Below are positions 51,847 through 61,338 of a DNA stretch of 64,000 nucleotides, piece by piece. Under the pieces are notes generated by a model. It ran no database searches, was not told where the DNA came from, and worked only from the letters and a program-made list of their open reading frames with translations. Every line of letters begins with the position of its first letter. Position 1 is the stretch's first letter. Source of the stretch: DASRJG01 sp032124015 (GTDB taxonomy: Bacteria > Acidobacteriota > Polarisedimenticolia > Polarisedimenticolales > DASRJG01); assembly GCA_032124015.1 (NCBI GenBank), contig JAQBEH010000020.1, forward strand, positions 14,546 through 78,545, written 5' to 3'. Position numbers and translations under genes: made by a program.

Positions 51847-52704
51847 ATGGAAGACGAACGAGTACAGGCCCGCGGCGGCGGCTCGGAATCCCTCAAGAAG
51901 TATCTCAAGGAGATCTCGCGGCTGAGCCGGATCACAGCCGAGGAAGAGCGTGTGCTCGGGCGCAAGATCCAAAAGGGCGATCAAAAGGCCCTTCGCCGCC
52001 TGGTCGAGGCCAACCTCCGTTTCGTCGTCTCCTACGCCAAACGCTACCGCGGATGCGGGATGTCGTTCCTCGACTTGATCAACGAGGGAAACATCGGCCT
52101 CATCGAGGCCGCCAAGCGGTATGACGCCGGCAAGAACGTCAAGTTCATCACCTACGCCGTATGGTGGGTCCGGCAGGCGATCATTCACGCGCTGTCCGAC
52201 CAGAGCGGGGCGTTCCGTCTGCCGCAAAAACAGGCGAACCTCCTATACCGCATCGGCAAGGCGCAGTCGATGCTCCGCAATGAGTTGGAGCGCGCCCCGA
52301 CCGCTCAGGAAGTCGCGACGCGAATCGAGGCCACGCTCGAAGAGGTGACCACGCTCTTACAGGTCGCCAACGACAACGTCTCGCTCTCGGCGGTCATCGA
52401 CGAAGAGCACGAGTTCCACCTGTCGGACAAGCTCGAGCAGGACACGATTCCCGCGGCTGATTTCGTCTTTCTCCGACAGTCCCTGCGCCGCCACGTTCGG
52501 CAGGCGCTCGGCGAACTGGTCGAGAAGGAAGAGATGGTCCTACGGCTGCGGTTCGGCCTGGACGGAGCCGATCCGAAGACGCTCAAGGAAATCGGTGAGA
52601 TGATGAATCTCTCGCGGGAGCGCATCCGCCAGATCGAAGCCCAGGCCCTCGAGAAATTGAACCGTTCACAGAAATGCCAACAGCTCCGGGGCTACCTCAA
52701 CTGA
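51847..52704 (+). CDS. Sigma-70 family RNA polymerase sigma factor (no region 1.1)
   Basis: 285 residues from ATG 51847. Region 1.2/2 is intact (SLKKYLKEISRLSRITAEEE, LVEANLRFVVSYAKRY, MSFLDLINEGNIGLIEAAKRYD, FITYAVWWVRQAI), then regions 3 and 4 (LRLRFGLDG, LKEIGEMMNLSRERIRQIEAQAL). Lacking region 1.1, it is a group 2-type or RpoH-like factor. Position after dnaK-hsp20 suggests heat or stress control; it could equally be the main vegetative factor of this lineage. TATACT at 51819-51824 may be its -10. Confidence 0.88.
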   Translation: MEDERVQARGGGSESLKKYLKEISRLSRITAEEERVLGRKIQKGDQKALRRLVEANLRFVVSYAKRYRGCGMSFLDLINEGNIGLIEAAKRYDAGKNVKFITYAVWWVRQAIIHALSDQSGAFRLPQKQANLLYRIGKAQSMLRNELERAPTAQEVATRIEATLEEVTTLLQVANDNVSLSAVIDEEHEFHLSDKLEQDTIPAADFVFLRQSLRRHVRQALGELVEKEEMVLRLRFGLDGADPKTLKEIGEMMNLSRERIRQIEAQALEKLNRSQKCQQLRGYLN

Positions 52705-52733
52705 GCGACGCTTTTAGGAGCGAGGCCAGCGTC

Positions 52734-53471
52734 ATGAGCGAGCCCTGTCCGAAATGCGGTGGGACCGGATTCGAAGTCAAAGACGGCGCCGAAGGCGTGG
52801 CGGTTTCCGTTCGCTGCCCGTGCAGCGTCAGGGACCGCACCGACCGCATCCTCCGCGCCGCGCGGATCCCGCGCCGCTACGAGCACTGCTCGTTCGACAA
52901 CTTCGAAGTCTGGCAACCGACTCTGGAGCCCGCGTTGGCTTGGGCCAGGGATTGGTTCGAGCGTTGGCCTCTTCAGGTCGATGTCGGGTTGCTGTTCGTC
53001 GGGCCCCCGGGCACCGGAAAGACCCACCTTGCCGTCGGCCTGCTCCGTGAGTTGGCGTCGCGCAAGGGAGCGAAGATCGTGTTCGCCGAGCAGCGTCAGC
53101 TCCTCAAGGACCTGCAGTCGACCTTCGACGGGGGCGCCGGTCGCAACGAGTCCGACGTCCTCGCCCCCGTCCTCGAGGCGGAGGTCCTCCTGCTCGACGA
53201 TCTCGGGGCCGGACGGACGACGGCCTGGGCCCAGGACGTCATGCACGACGTGCTCGCGCACCGCTACAACCGCAAGCTCCCTACGGTCATGACCAGCAAC
53301 CGTGCGACCGGGGACGATGACGACGGCACGGCGGCGCCATCGGACGCCCCGACGCTGCGGGATCGTCTCGGGGACGCTTTGATGTCCCGGATCTACGAAA
53401 TGTGTCGCGTCATCCCGGTTACGGGCGAGGATTTCCGGAGACGCGTCCTTCACGCGCGACACCGCTTCTGA
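52734..53471 (+). CDS. DnaC/DnaI-like AAA+ ATPase with N-terminal zinc finger
   Basis: 245 residues from ATG 52734. The N-terminal CPKCGGTGF...CPC zinc-binding pattern resembles DnaI/DnaC helicase loaders. The AAA+ core has Walker A VGPPGTGKTHLAVGLL, Walker B VLLLDDLGAG, and sensor 1 VMTSN. It probably loads the replicative helicase onto DNA. IstB transposition ATPases share the fold, but no transposase is adjacent and the zinc finger favours a loader. Confidence 0.85.
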   Translation: MSEPCPKCGGTGFEVKDGAEGVAVSVRCPCSVRDRTDRILRAARIPRRYEHCSFDNFEVWQPTLEPALAWARDWFERWPLQVDVGLLFVGPPGTGKTHLAVGLLRELASRKGAKIVFAEQRQLLKDLQSTFDGGAGRNESDVLAPVLEAEVLLLDDLGAGRTTAWAQDVMHDVLAHRYNRKLPTVMTSNRATGDDDDGTAAPSDAPTLRDRLGDALMSRIYEMCRVIPVTGEDFRRRVLHARHRF

Positions 53472-53482
53472 CATCGCGAGGG

Positions 53483-54283
53483 ATGAAAAACGTCATGCCG
53501 AAAAACGAAGCCAACGTTCTCTACACGGTGACCGATCGGGTCGCCTGGATCACGGTCAACCGCCCGGACTCCCTGAACGCGTTGAACCGCGCAACGGTCG
53601 CCGCGATCGCGCAGACCGCCGCTCGCGCCGTTTCCGATCCGGACGTCGGGGTGATCGTCGTGACGGGGGCGGGAGACAAGGCGTTCGTGGCGGGAGCCGA
53701 CATCACGGAAATGGCGAGCCTCGACCCTCTCGGCGCGCAGAGGTTCGCTCACGAGCTTTGCGCCAGTTTCGGACTCCTCGAATCCTCGCCCAAGCCGGTG
53801 ATCGCAGCGATCAACGGATTCGCGTTGGGAGGCGGCTGCGAACTGGCCCTGGCGTGCCACGTGAGAATCGCATCCGAAACCGCGAAATTCGGACAGCCCG
53901 AAGTCGGACTCGGACTCATACCGGGGGCGGGGGGCACTCAGAGACTTCAGCGTCTGATCGGCCGAGGCCGTGCGTTGGATCTGATCCTGACCGGCGACAT
54001 GATCGACGCCGCCGAAGCGCTGCGCATCGGCCTCATCGAGCGCCTGGCGCCGGCGGCCACGCTGCACGACTTCGTGACGGCCTACGCGGCCAAGCTCCTC
54101 AGCAAAAGCCCCTTGGCCCAAGCGCGTGCGCTCGACGCGGTGATTGCCGGCGGCGAAACGGCTCTTCCTGAGGCTCTGCGGCTCGAAGCGTCGTTGTTCG
54201 GCCTCTGCTTTTCGAGCGACGACATGCGCGAGGGAACGCGGGCCTTCATCGAGAAGCGAAAGCCCCGATTCCCCGGCCGATAG
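53483..54283 (+). CDS. Enoyl-CoA hydratase/isomerase family protein
   Basis: 266 residues from ATG 53483 (ATG 53495 is an alternative start). Crotonase fold: AWITVNRPDSLNALN, the oxyanion loop AFVAGADITEM, and both catalytic glutamates, in GGGCELALAC and in FGQPEVGLGLIPGAGGTQRL. It hydrates 2-enoyl-CoA in beta-oxidation or butyrate/propionate metabolism. No other beta-oxidation gene is adjacent. Confidence 0.93.
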   Translation: MKNVMPKNEANVLYTVTDRVAWITVNRPDSLNALNRATVAAIAQTAARAVSDPDVGVIVVTGAGDKAFVAGADITEMASLDPLGAQRFAHELCASFGLLESSPKPVIAAINGFALGGGCELALACHVRIASETAKFGQPEVGLGLIPGAGGTQRLQRLIGRGRALDLILTGDMIDAAEALRIGLIERLAPAATLHDFVTAYAAKLLSKSPLAQARALDAVIAGGETALPEALRLEASLFGLCFSSDDMREGTRAFIEKRKPRFPGR

Positions 54284-54288
54284 GCGCC

Positions 54289-56232
54289 ATGTTTCGCATC
54301 CGCCTATTTCGGATCCTCCTCCCCATCGTTTTGCTCGGGTTCGTCGCTCTGATCGCGTTCACCCTGCAATCGCGCCCTCAGCGCCCCCCCGTCACAGCGG
54401 ATCCGTCGGCCGATCCGGCGGCGCGCATGGAGGGATTTCGCTTCAGTGACTTCGTTCAAGGGCGCCGCCGGCTCCTGGTTCAGGCCAAGGTCGGCCGCGT
54501 CGATGACCAGGGCGCGTTCGAGGTCGAGGAGGTCGAGCGGTTCGAGATCGACCGAGAAGGCCAGGCTCCTCTTCTGCTGACCGCAACGCGCGGGGCGGGT
54601 TCCGGTGTTCAGGGGAAAAGGGTCGTACGACTCGAAGGAGGTGTCACGCTCCGAGACGCCGATGCCGGCTTCGACCTCGAGATTCCGACCGTCGAGATCG
54701 ACCAGGTCCTTGGCGTCGTCCGGTCGCTCGGCCCCGTGCGACTGAAGCACGAGACGTGGACGGGAGCGGCGGCGGCGGTGGTGTATGGATTGAACGGACA
54801 ACCCACCGAGGTCCTGAACCTCACGCTCGACGGCCCCGAAGGAGGGCACCTCGCAGCCCGCCGGGGCGTGATCCCGAAGGGGTCGAGAATTCTGACGCTC
54901 ACGGGGGAGGTCGACGCATCGCAAGGAGGGATGGCGCTTCACGCCGACAAGGTCGTCGTTCTCCGGCGGCCGGGTGGAAGGCTCGACAGCGTGACCGCCA
55001 CGCCGGCGGTCACCGGAACGGCGTCGGGGCTCGGCGGTGGACTGGCCGGTTTCGTGGCGCGTGAGGTTCGTGCGCATTGGGATGAGCACGGCAAGGTGGT
55101 TGACGTCAATCTCTCGGGGGACGCCCGCGTTCGGCACGCGCGAGGAACGATTGCGGCCGACCGGATCGAGGCGAAGTCCCTCGGCGCTTCGGGGACGATC
55201 GCTTTTCTGGCGGCGGGGCACGTCGTGGCCTCGGGCCCCACGGCGCATGGCATCGGACAACTTTCATGCGATGCGCTCGAGGCGAGCCTCGATGCGACGG
55301 GCACCGTGAGCGACGGTCTCGCACGCGGCGACGTTCGCTTCGAGGGGGAGGGGACCGCGGGCGAGGCGGCCGAGGCTCGTATTTCGTCGCTTGCGGCAAA
55401 CGGGACGGTGACGTTGCGCTCGTCCGCGACACTGAGGGCCCGCCTTGCGAGCGGGAAGATCCGGGTGGTCGCCGATACGATCGTGAGCGACCTGCGCGGC
55501 ATCAAACTGGTGGCCGACGGCCGAGTCGAGTCGACGATGCTCCCCGCGACGGGAACCTCACGTCGCCAGACCTCGCCGATGTTCGCCACGAGCGAGGCCA
55601 TTCATTTCGTCTCCTCATCGCTCGACAGCCAGAACTCGGGGAAGCGCCTGCTCCTCCGCGGCGATGTCCGAGGGTGGCAGGGTGAGCGCACGCTGGCCGC
55701 GGATGAGATCGAGATGATCGAGGAGGGCGAGGTGCTGAACGCGACGGGCCACGTCGCCACGCGCATGCCGCGTGAAGCGGCGCGCGCCGCGACCGACGCC
55801 GACTACGTACAAATCGGCGCCGAGCGTCTCGCGTACCGCGGCAAGGCGCACACCGCGGAGTACGAGGGCAACGTCCGCGTGCGGCAGGCCGAAGGGTGGC
55901 TGCAGGCGCCGCGCCTCGTCGCGACCCTCGCCGAAGGGGGTCCGGGTTTGCGCGAGGTCCAGGCCCTAGAAGGGGTTCGCTTCGAGTACCGCACGCCGAG
56001 CGATCAAGGCGTACCGACGACGGCCACGGGGGCTGGCGATCGCGCCGTTTACGACACGGTGGCGCGAGTGCTCCGCGTCTTCGGCGACACCTCGCCCGCG
56101 ACAGTTCGCAGCAGCGGACCGAAGGGCGGAGTCACGATCGGTCGGGTGTTACGCTACGACGTGGAGTCGGGTGCTTTGGAAGTGGAATCGGGCGAGCGCG
56201 ACCGCGCAACGATTCAGACGCCGAGCAAATGA
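54289..56232 (+). CDS. Large LptC/LptA-like LPS transport protein
   Basis: 647 residues. An N-terminal TM anchor (ILLPIVLLGFVALIAFTLQ) precedes a LptC-type domain (RFSDFVQGRRRLLVQAKVG), then several OstA/LptA-like beta-jellyroll segments (VRLEGGVTLRDADAGFDLEI, ARRGVIPKGSRILTLTG, GDVRGWQGERTLAADEIEMI, YEGNVRVRQAEGWLQAPRL). Normal LptC is ~190 and LptA ~185 residues, so this looks like both roles in one chain forming a long periplasmic LPS bridge. It overlaps lptB by four bases. Confidence 0.8.
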   Translation: MFRIRLFRILLPIVLLGFVALIAFTLQSRPQRPPVTADPSADPAARMEGFRFSDFVQGRRRLLVQAKVGRVDDQGAFEVEEVERFEIDREGQAPLLLTATRGAGSGVQGKRVVRLEGGVTLRDADAGFDLEIPTVEIDQVLGVVRSLGPVRLKHETWTGAAAAVVYGLNGQPTEVLNLTLDGPEGGHLAARRGVIPKGSRILTLTGEVDASQGGMALHADKVVVLRRPGGRLDSVTATPAVTGTASGLGGGLAGFVAREVRAHWDEHGKVVDVNLSGDARVRHARGTIAADRIEAKSLGASGTIAFLAAGHVVASGPTAHGIGQLSCDALEASLDATGTVSDGLARGDVRFEGEGTAGEAAEARISSLAANGTVTLRSSATLRARLASGKIRVVADTIVSDLRGIKLVADGRVESTMLPATGTSRRQTSPMFATSEAIHFVSSSLDSQNSGKRLLLRGDVRGWQGERTLAADEIEMIEEGEVLNATGHVATRMPREAARAATDADYVQIGAERLAYRGKAHTAEYEGNVRVRQAEGWLQAPRLVATLAEGGPGLREVQALEGVRFEYRTPSDQGVPTTATGAGDRAVYDTVARVLRVFGDTSPATVRSSGPKGGVTIGRVLRYDVESGALEVESGERDRATIQTPSK

Positions 56233-57002
56233 GGCGGATCATGGACGACAACAGCGTGGAGATCCGGCCGGCGGCAACGTCAGGTCTCGTCGGAGAGGCC
56301 CTGACCAAGGCCTACGGCGGGCGCCGGGTCGTCGAGGACGTGTCGGTGAGCATCGGCCCCGGCGAGATCGTGGGCCTCCTCGGGCCCAACGGTGCGGGGA
56401 AGACGACCTCGTTCTACCTCATGCTCGGTCTCGTGCCGGTCGACCGGGGGCGCGTCGTTTTGGACGGTCGCGACATCACCGCGTATCCCATGTATTTGCG
56501 CGCGCGCGAGGGCATCGGCTACCTCCCTCAGGAAGCCTCGGTTTTCCGGCGGCTGAACGTCGAGGACAACCTGCTCGCCGTCCTCGAATTGAACGGAACC
56601 GACGCCGACACCGCCCACGAACGGGCGCGGGGGCTGCTTGCGGAGTTCGGCCTCGAGCACGTGGCGCGCACGCCCGGCTACGCGCTGTCGGGCGGCGAGA
56701 GACGCCGCGTCGAGATTGCGCGATCCCTTGCCCTGAACCCCCGGTACATGATGCTCGACGAGCCGTTTGCCGGAATCGACCCGATCGCTGTGGGGGAATT
56801 GCAGCGTGCCGTGATCGGCCTCAAGGCGCGCGGTCTCGGGGTCCTGATTACCGACCATAACGTGCGGGAAACTTTGCAGATCGTGGATCGCGCCTATATT
56901 ATCAGCCAGGGCCGTATCTTCCGACACGGAACGCCCTCGGAACTAGCCGACGACGCCGAGGTGCGGCGTGTGTACTTGGGCGAAAATTTCCGGTTGAGCT
57001 GA
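56229..57002 (+). CDS. lptB: LPS export ABC transporter ATP-binding protein LptB
   Basis: 257 residues from ATG 56229 (ATGA overlap); ATG 56241 with GAGGCGG upstream is an alternative start giving 253. Walker A GPNGAGKTT, signature LSGGERRRVEIARSLA, Walker B YMMLDEPFAGIDP, and GIGYLPQEASVFRRL, diagnostic of LptB. It powers LPS extraction by LptFG (genes not here). Its place between the LptC/A-like gene and rpoN is the classical lpt-rpoN context. Confidence 0.96.
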   Translation: MRRIMDDNSVEIRPAATSGLVGEALTKAYGGRRVVEDVSVSIGPGEIVGLLGPNGAGKTTSFYLMLGLVPVDRGRVVLDGRDITAYPMYLRAREGIGYLPQEASVFRRLNVEDNLLAVLELNGTDADTAHERARGLLAEFGLEHVARTPGYALSGGERRRVEIARSLALNPRYMMLDEPFAGIDPIAVGELQRAVIGLKARGLGVLITDHNVRETLQIVDRAYIISQGRIFRHGTPSELADDAEVRRVYLGENFRLS

Positions 57003-57036
57003 TGCCCGGTCCCTAGAGCGGAGCGCAGCGAACCCG

Positions 57037-58506
57037 ATGGCCCTCGAGCAAAGACTTAGCGTCCGCATGAGCCAGCGGCTCATCATGACGCCGTCGCTCC
57101 AGCAGGCCATCAAGCTCCTCCAGATGTCCAAGCTCGAGTTGGTCGACGAGATCCAGCAGGAGCTCAACGAGAACCCCGTTCTCGAGGAGGCCCTCGAGGA
57201 AGGTCCGGCCGCCGAGCGGACCGAAAACGAGCCCACCCCCGCGGAGGCGGCGGGGAAAGCGGAGACTGCGGACGCGGAGACCTCGGAAGCGGAGACCGTC
57301 GATCCGTTCGAGCACATCGACTACGAGTCGTACTTCCAGGATGTCGAAGGAACATACGTTCCCCGCACGCCGATCGAAACGGGGGAGGCCCTGCCGTCCT
57401 TCGAGAATACGCTCGCCGAGAAACAGGACTTGGCGGGACATCTCATCTGGCAGCTCGACATGAGCGCCTCGACCGACCGGGACAAAGAGATCGGGCGGGC
57501 GATCATCGGCAACCTGAACGAGGACGGCTACCTTAGAGCCAGCGTCCCCGAGCTTCAGGAGATGGGCGGATACTCCCCCGAAGAGATCCGGTCCACCCTG
57601 GAGATGATCCAAGGATTCGATCCCGTGGGCGTTGCCTGCTACGACTTGATCGAATGCCTGACGGTTCAACTCCGGCACCTCGGCGAGGAAGGCAGCGCCG
57701 CGGAGACGATCGTCAAGTTCCACATGGACAAGCTCCAGAACCGGCGCTACAAAGAGCTTGCCGAGGACTTGGGCCTCCCGATGGACGATCTCCACGCCGA
57801 AATCGAGATCATCAAGGGACTCGATCCGCGGCCCGGGCAAAAGTACAACGTTGAGAGCTCTCGCTACGTCGTTCCCGACGTCTACATCGTGAAGATCGAC
57901 GACGACTATCAGGTCATGCTCAACGAGGAGGGCCTCCCGCGACTGAGGATCTCTCCCGTCTACCGGAAGATGATCGAGCGCGGAGGCGGCGGCAACGCAC
58001 CGGCCGACGCCAAGGAGTACGTCCGCAACAAGCTCCGATCGGCGTTCCGGTTGATCAAGAGTCTCGAGGAGCGCCAGCGCACGATCTACAAGGTCGCGGT
58101 TTCGATCGTCAAGCACCAGCGGGAATTCCTGGACTACGGCATCGAGCGCATGCGCCCTCTCGTCCTGAAAGACGTCGCGGACGACATCGGGATGCATGAG
58201 AGCACGGTGAGCCGCGTCGTCAACAACAAGTACATGCACACGCACCGCGGCCTCTTCGAGCTGCGATTTTTCTTCCACAGCGGAATTGCCTCCGTGCACG
58301 GGGGAGAAAACGTCTCCTCGCTCACCGTCAAAGAACGCATCCGCAAGATCGTCTCCGCCGAGGACGGCAGGCGTCCCCTTTCGGACGCCGCGATCGTCAA
58401 GGTGCTGCTCGGAGAAGGACTGCAGATCGCCCGGCGCACGGTCGCGAAGTACCGCGAGGAGCTCAAGATCCCGTCGTCCGGCTCTCGCAAGGCGGCGACG
58501 TTCTAG
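57037..58506 (+). CDS. rpoN: RNA polymerase sigma-54 factor
   Basis: 489 residues. Region I activator-interacting segment (QRLSVRMSQRLIMTPSLQQAI, IKLLQMSKLELVDEI), acidic region II, the core-binding domain (GLDPRPGQKYN), HTH (ISVIKHQREFLDYG..MHESTVSRVVNNKYM) and the RpoN box (ARRTVAKYREELKIPSS). It directs transcription from -24/-12 promoters with enhancer-binding proteins. It lies between lptB and hpf. Confidence 0.96.
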   Translation: MALEQRLSVRMSQRLIMTPSLQQAIKLLQMSKLELVDEIQQELNENPVLEEALEEGPAAERTENEPTPAEAAGKAETADAETSEAETVDPFEHIDYESYFQDVEGTYVPRTPIETGEALPSFENTLAEKQDLAGHLIWQLDMSASTDRDKEIGRAIIGNLNEDGYLRASVPELQEMGGYSPEEIRSTLEMIQGFDPVGVACYDLIECLTVQLRHLGEEGSAAETIVKFHMDKLQNRRYKELAEDLGLPMDDLHAEIEIIKGLDPRPGQKYNVESSRYVVPDVYIVKIDDDYQVMLNEEGLPRLRISPVYRKMIERGGGGNAPADAKEYVRNKLRSAFRLIKSLEERQRTIYKVAVSIVKHQREFLDYGIERMRPLVLKDVADDIGMHESTVSRVVNNKYMHTHRGLFELRFFFHSGIASVHGGENVSSLTVKERIRKIVSAEDGRRPLSDAAIVKVLLGEGLQIARRTVAKYREELKIPSSGSRKAATF

Positions 58507-58515
58507 GAGGGGACG

Positions 58516-59079
58516 ATGCAAATCCACATCACGGGCCGACAGGTGACGATCACGCCGGCAATCCGTAGGTTCACCGAGGAGAAGCTAAAAAAGGTCGAAA
58601 AGCTCCTCGGCGGTCCCATCGAGGCACACGTGGTCCTTGCCGTCGAAAAACGACGACACCACGCCGAGATCCAGGTGAAATCGCGCACCGCGCTGCTCTC
58701 CGGGAAGCAAGAGACGGAAGACCTCTACGCGTCGATCGGCGACGTCGTGGAGAAACTCGAGCGCCAGGCGCTCAAGCACAAAGAGAAGCTGACCAATCGC
58801 AAGAAGCGGGGAGCGCGAAAGATCGCCGCCTCGTTCCCGATGATCGAGCCGCCGGCGAAGCCGGCCCGAAGCGTGAAGGCCGGCGCGGCGCCTCGCACGC
58901 CGCGGATCCTCCCGATCGATCGCTACCGCTTGAAGCCGCTGTCCGCGGAGGATGCCGCGATGGAGCTCGAGTCCACCGGGGGCGATCTGCTGGTCTACCG
59001 GGACGACCAGACCTATCGGGTGAACGTGGTCTATCGCACGAAAGACGGAAACTTCGGGCTCATCGACCCGGAGTTCTGA
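58516..59079 (+). CDS. hpf: Long ribosome hibernation promoting factor
   Basis: 187 residues (ATG 58516, AGGAGG-like site upstream). N-terminal RaiA/HPF domain (MQIHITGRQVTITPAIRRFTEEKLKK as conserved opening segment, shown only in part) and a C-terminal dimerisation domain (IDRYRLKPLSAEDAAMELE, FLVYRDDQ-type strands, GNFGLIDPEF). The two-domain long form dimerises 70S ribosomes into 100S particles in stationary phase. Confidence 0.95.
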   Translation: MQIHITGRQVTITPAIRRFTEEKLKKVEKLLGGPIEAHVVLAVEKRRHHAEIQVKSRTALLSGKQETEDLYASIGDVVEKLERQALKHKEKLTNRKKRGARKIAASFPMIEPPAKPARSVKAGAAPRTPRILPIDRYRLKPLSAEDAAMELESTGGDLLVYRDDQTYRVNVVYRTKDGNFGLIDPEF

Positions 59080-59093
59080 GACGACCCGATTTC

Positions 59094-59122
59094 TTGACCC
59101 CTCGCGGGAAGCCTGGTAAGTT
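59094..59122 (+). promoter_or_regulatory. Promoter of the methylmalonyl-CoA mutase operon
   Basis: TTGACC (59094-59099), a 17-nt spacer and TAAGTT (59117-59122), followed by a ~65-nt leader. Confidence 0.5.
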
Positions 59123-59193
59123 CAGACGCTGTAACACTTCGGTGGACTCGAGCGCTCGGGAACGCGCGCGCCTGGACTTTCACGGAGATCTTG

Positions 59194-60879
59194 ATGAGCG
59201 ATGCCGGCAGCCCTAAAGGAGGACGCAGGCGCACCCCCGCTGCGTGGGCAACAGAAACGCTCGAGCCGACGCTCCGGAGATTCCCGGAAAGGCCGGTCGC
59301 ATTTACGACGGTTTCCGACCTTCCGATCGAGCGTCTTTACACCGGCGACGATCTCGGGCCGGATTGGAACGAGGGCGAGAAGCTCGGCTTCCCGGGAGAG
59401 TTCCCCTACACGCGCGGGATTCACCCGACGATGTATCGCGGCCGCCTCTGGACGATGCGTCAGTTCGCCGGATTCGGTTCGGCCGAGGACACCAACGCCC
59501 GCTTCCGCTACCTCTTGGAGCACGGTCAGACAGGCCTATCCACCGCATTCGACCTGCCGACCCTGATGGGGCGTGACAGCGACGACCCACTCGCCCGTGG
59601 TGAAGTCGGACGAGAAGGCGTCGCGATCGACACGCTTGCGGACATGGAGATCCTCTTCCAAGGCATCCCCCTCGATCGCGTGTCGACGTCCATGACGATC
59701 AACGCGCCCGCGGCGGTGATTTTCGCCATGTACCTCGCCGTCGCCGAAAAGCAGAACGTCTCTTTCACGCAGCTCGAAGGGACGCTCCAAAACGACATCC
59801 TCAAGGAATACATCGCCCAGAAGGAGTGGATCTACCCTCCCCGGCCGAGCATGCGCATCATCACGGACCTCATGGCGTTTTGCGCGAGCTCCGTCCCGAA
59901 GTGGAACACGATTTCGATCTCCGGGTATCACATCCGCGAGGCCGGCTCGACGGCGGTCCAAGAGCTTGCGTTCACGCTCGCCGACGGCATCGCGTACGTC
60001 GAGGCGGGACAAAAGGCGGGGCTTGCCGTCGACGACTTCGCGCCGCGGCTTTCGTTCTTCTTCAACTCGCACAACGACTTCTTCGAGGAAATCGCCAAGC
60101 TGCGCGCCGCGCGCCGCATTTGGGCGCACGTGATGCGCGAGCGGTTCGGGGCCAAAAACCCCCGCGCCGCGATGCTGAGATTCCATACGCAAACGGCGGG
60201 CTGTTCGCTGACCGCGCAACAGCCGCTCAACAACGTCGCCCGGGTCACCGTTCAGGCCTTGGCGGCGGTGCTCGGCGGGACGCAGTCCCTCCACACCGAC
60301 TCGTTCGACGAGGCCCTGGCGCTGCCGACCGAAACGGCGGTCACCGTCGCGTTGAGGACCCAGCAGATCCTGGCCGAGGAGTCCGGGGTGACGAACACGA
60401 TCGATCCCTTGGGCGGCTCCTATTTCGTCGAGGCGTTGACCGACAAGGTCGAGCGCGAGGCCCTGGCGTATATCGAGCGCATCGATCAGATGGGCGGGAT
60501 GATCGGAGCGATCGAGCGCGGCTTCCCGCAAAAGGAAATCGCCGACGCCTCGTACCACTATCAGCGCCAGGTCGACCGCGGAGAGAAGCCGATCGTTGGC
60601 GTGAACAAATACGCGGTCGAAGGCGAGCGACGCACGGATACGCTGAAAATCGGTGATGACGTCGAACGGGCGCAGCTTGCGCGGCTTCAACAGGTGAGAG
60701 CGAAGCGCGACGAGTCCCAACTCCGCCGCGATCTGGCGACTCTCGCCGAGGCGGCCGCCACGGGGGACAACCTCATCCCGTTGATGCTGGCCTGCGTGAG
60801 GAACTACGGCACCGTGCAAGAGCTGTCCCAGGCGCTGGTTCCCGTGTTCGGTACCTACCGGGAAGTTTCCGTCCTGTGA
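59194..60879 (+). CDS. Methylmalonyl-CoA mutase large subunit (catalytic)
   Basis: 561 residues from ATG 59194 (a TTG at 59191 is possible). It has the family opening FPYTRGIHPTMYRGRLWTMRQ and STAFDLPTLMGRDSDDP, then TMTINAPA-type substrate motifs (SMTINAPAAVIFAMYL), KEWIYPPRPSMRIITDLM, and GGTQSLHTDSFDEALALPTE. It lacks the C-terminal B12-binding domain, supplied by the next gene. It isomerises methylmalonyl-CoA and succinyl-CoA in propionate metabolism. The TGATG junction couples it to the small subunit. Confidence 0.93.
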   Translation: MSDAGSPKGGRRRTPAAWATETLEPTLRRFPERPVAFTTVSDLPIERLYTGDDLGPDWNEGEKLGFPGEFPYTRGIHPTMYRGRLWTMRQFAGFGSAEDTNARFRYLLEHGQTGLSTAFDLPTLMGRDSDDPLARGEVGREGVAIDTLADMEILFQGIPLDRVSTSMTINAPAAVIFAMYLAVAEKQNVSFTQLEGTLQNDILKEYIAQKEWIYPPRPSMRIITDLMAFCASSVPKWNTISISGYHIREAGSTAVQELAFTLADGIAYVEAGQKAGLAVDDFAPRLSFFFNSHNDFFEEIAKLRAARRIWAHVMRERFGAKNPRAAMLRFHTQTAGCSLTAQQPLNNVARVTVQALAAVLGGTQSLHTDSFDEALALPTETAVTVALRTQQILAEESGVTNTIDPLGGSYFVEALTDKVEREALAYIERIDQMGGMIGAIERGFPQKEIADASYHYQRQVDRGEKPIVGVNKYAVEGERRTDTLKIGDDVERAQLARLQQVRAKRDESQLRRDLATLAEAAATGDNLIPLMLACVRNYGTVQELSQALVPVFGTYREVSVL

Positions 60880-61319
60880 TGGCAGGCGTAAACAACGAGG
60901 TTCACGTGGGCGAGGAACGGAAGCTCAGGCTGTTGGTCGGGAAAGTCGGCCTCGACGGTCACGACCGCGGAGCGAAGATCATCGCGAGAGCGCTTCGAGA
61001 CGCGGGCTTCGAGGTCATCTACACCGGGCTCCACCAAACGCCGGAAATGGTCGTCGCCACGGCGATTCAGGAAGACGTCGATGCGGTGTCGCTCTCGATT
61101 CTCTCGGGTGCGCACAATTATCTGTTTCCGCGCGTCATCGAATTGCTTCGTGAAAAAGACGCAGCGGACATCGCCGTTTTCGGGGGCGGTATCGTCCCGG
61201 ACGAGGACATTGAGACCCTGAAGCAGGCCGGTGTGAAGGAGATCTTCACGCCCGGTGCAACGACCGAAAGCGTCATCGCCTGGGTTCGGGCGAACATCAG
61301 CCCGCGGCCGCTCGGCTGA
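60876..61319 (+). CDS. Methylmalonyl-CoA mutase small (cobalamin-binding) subunit
   Basis: About 147 residues (GTG 60876 or ATG 60879). B12-binding Rossmann domain with the Asp-x-His-x-x-Gly motif in GLDGHDRGAKIIARAL, then a conserved SLSILSGAHNYLFP and the glycine-rich GGGIVPDED. It provides the base-off cobalamin ligand His to the large subunit. Separate subunits of this sort are known in archaea and some bacteria. Confidence 0.94.
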   Translation: MMAGVNNEVHVGEERKLRLLVGKVGLDGHDRGAKIIARALRDAGFEVIYTGLHQTPEMVVATAIQEDVDAVSLSILSGAHNYLFPRVIELLREKDAADIAVFGGGIVPDEDIETLKQAGVKEIFTPGATTESVIAWVRANISPRPLG

Positions 61320-61338
61320 GCGCGGAAGGCGGAAAACC

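Noticed and set aside
52734..53471. IstB transposition ATPase
   Set aside because: No IstA-type transposase or terminal repeats nearby; the zinc finger suits a helicase loader.
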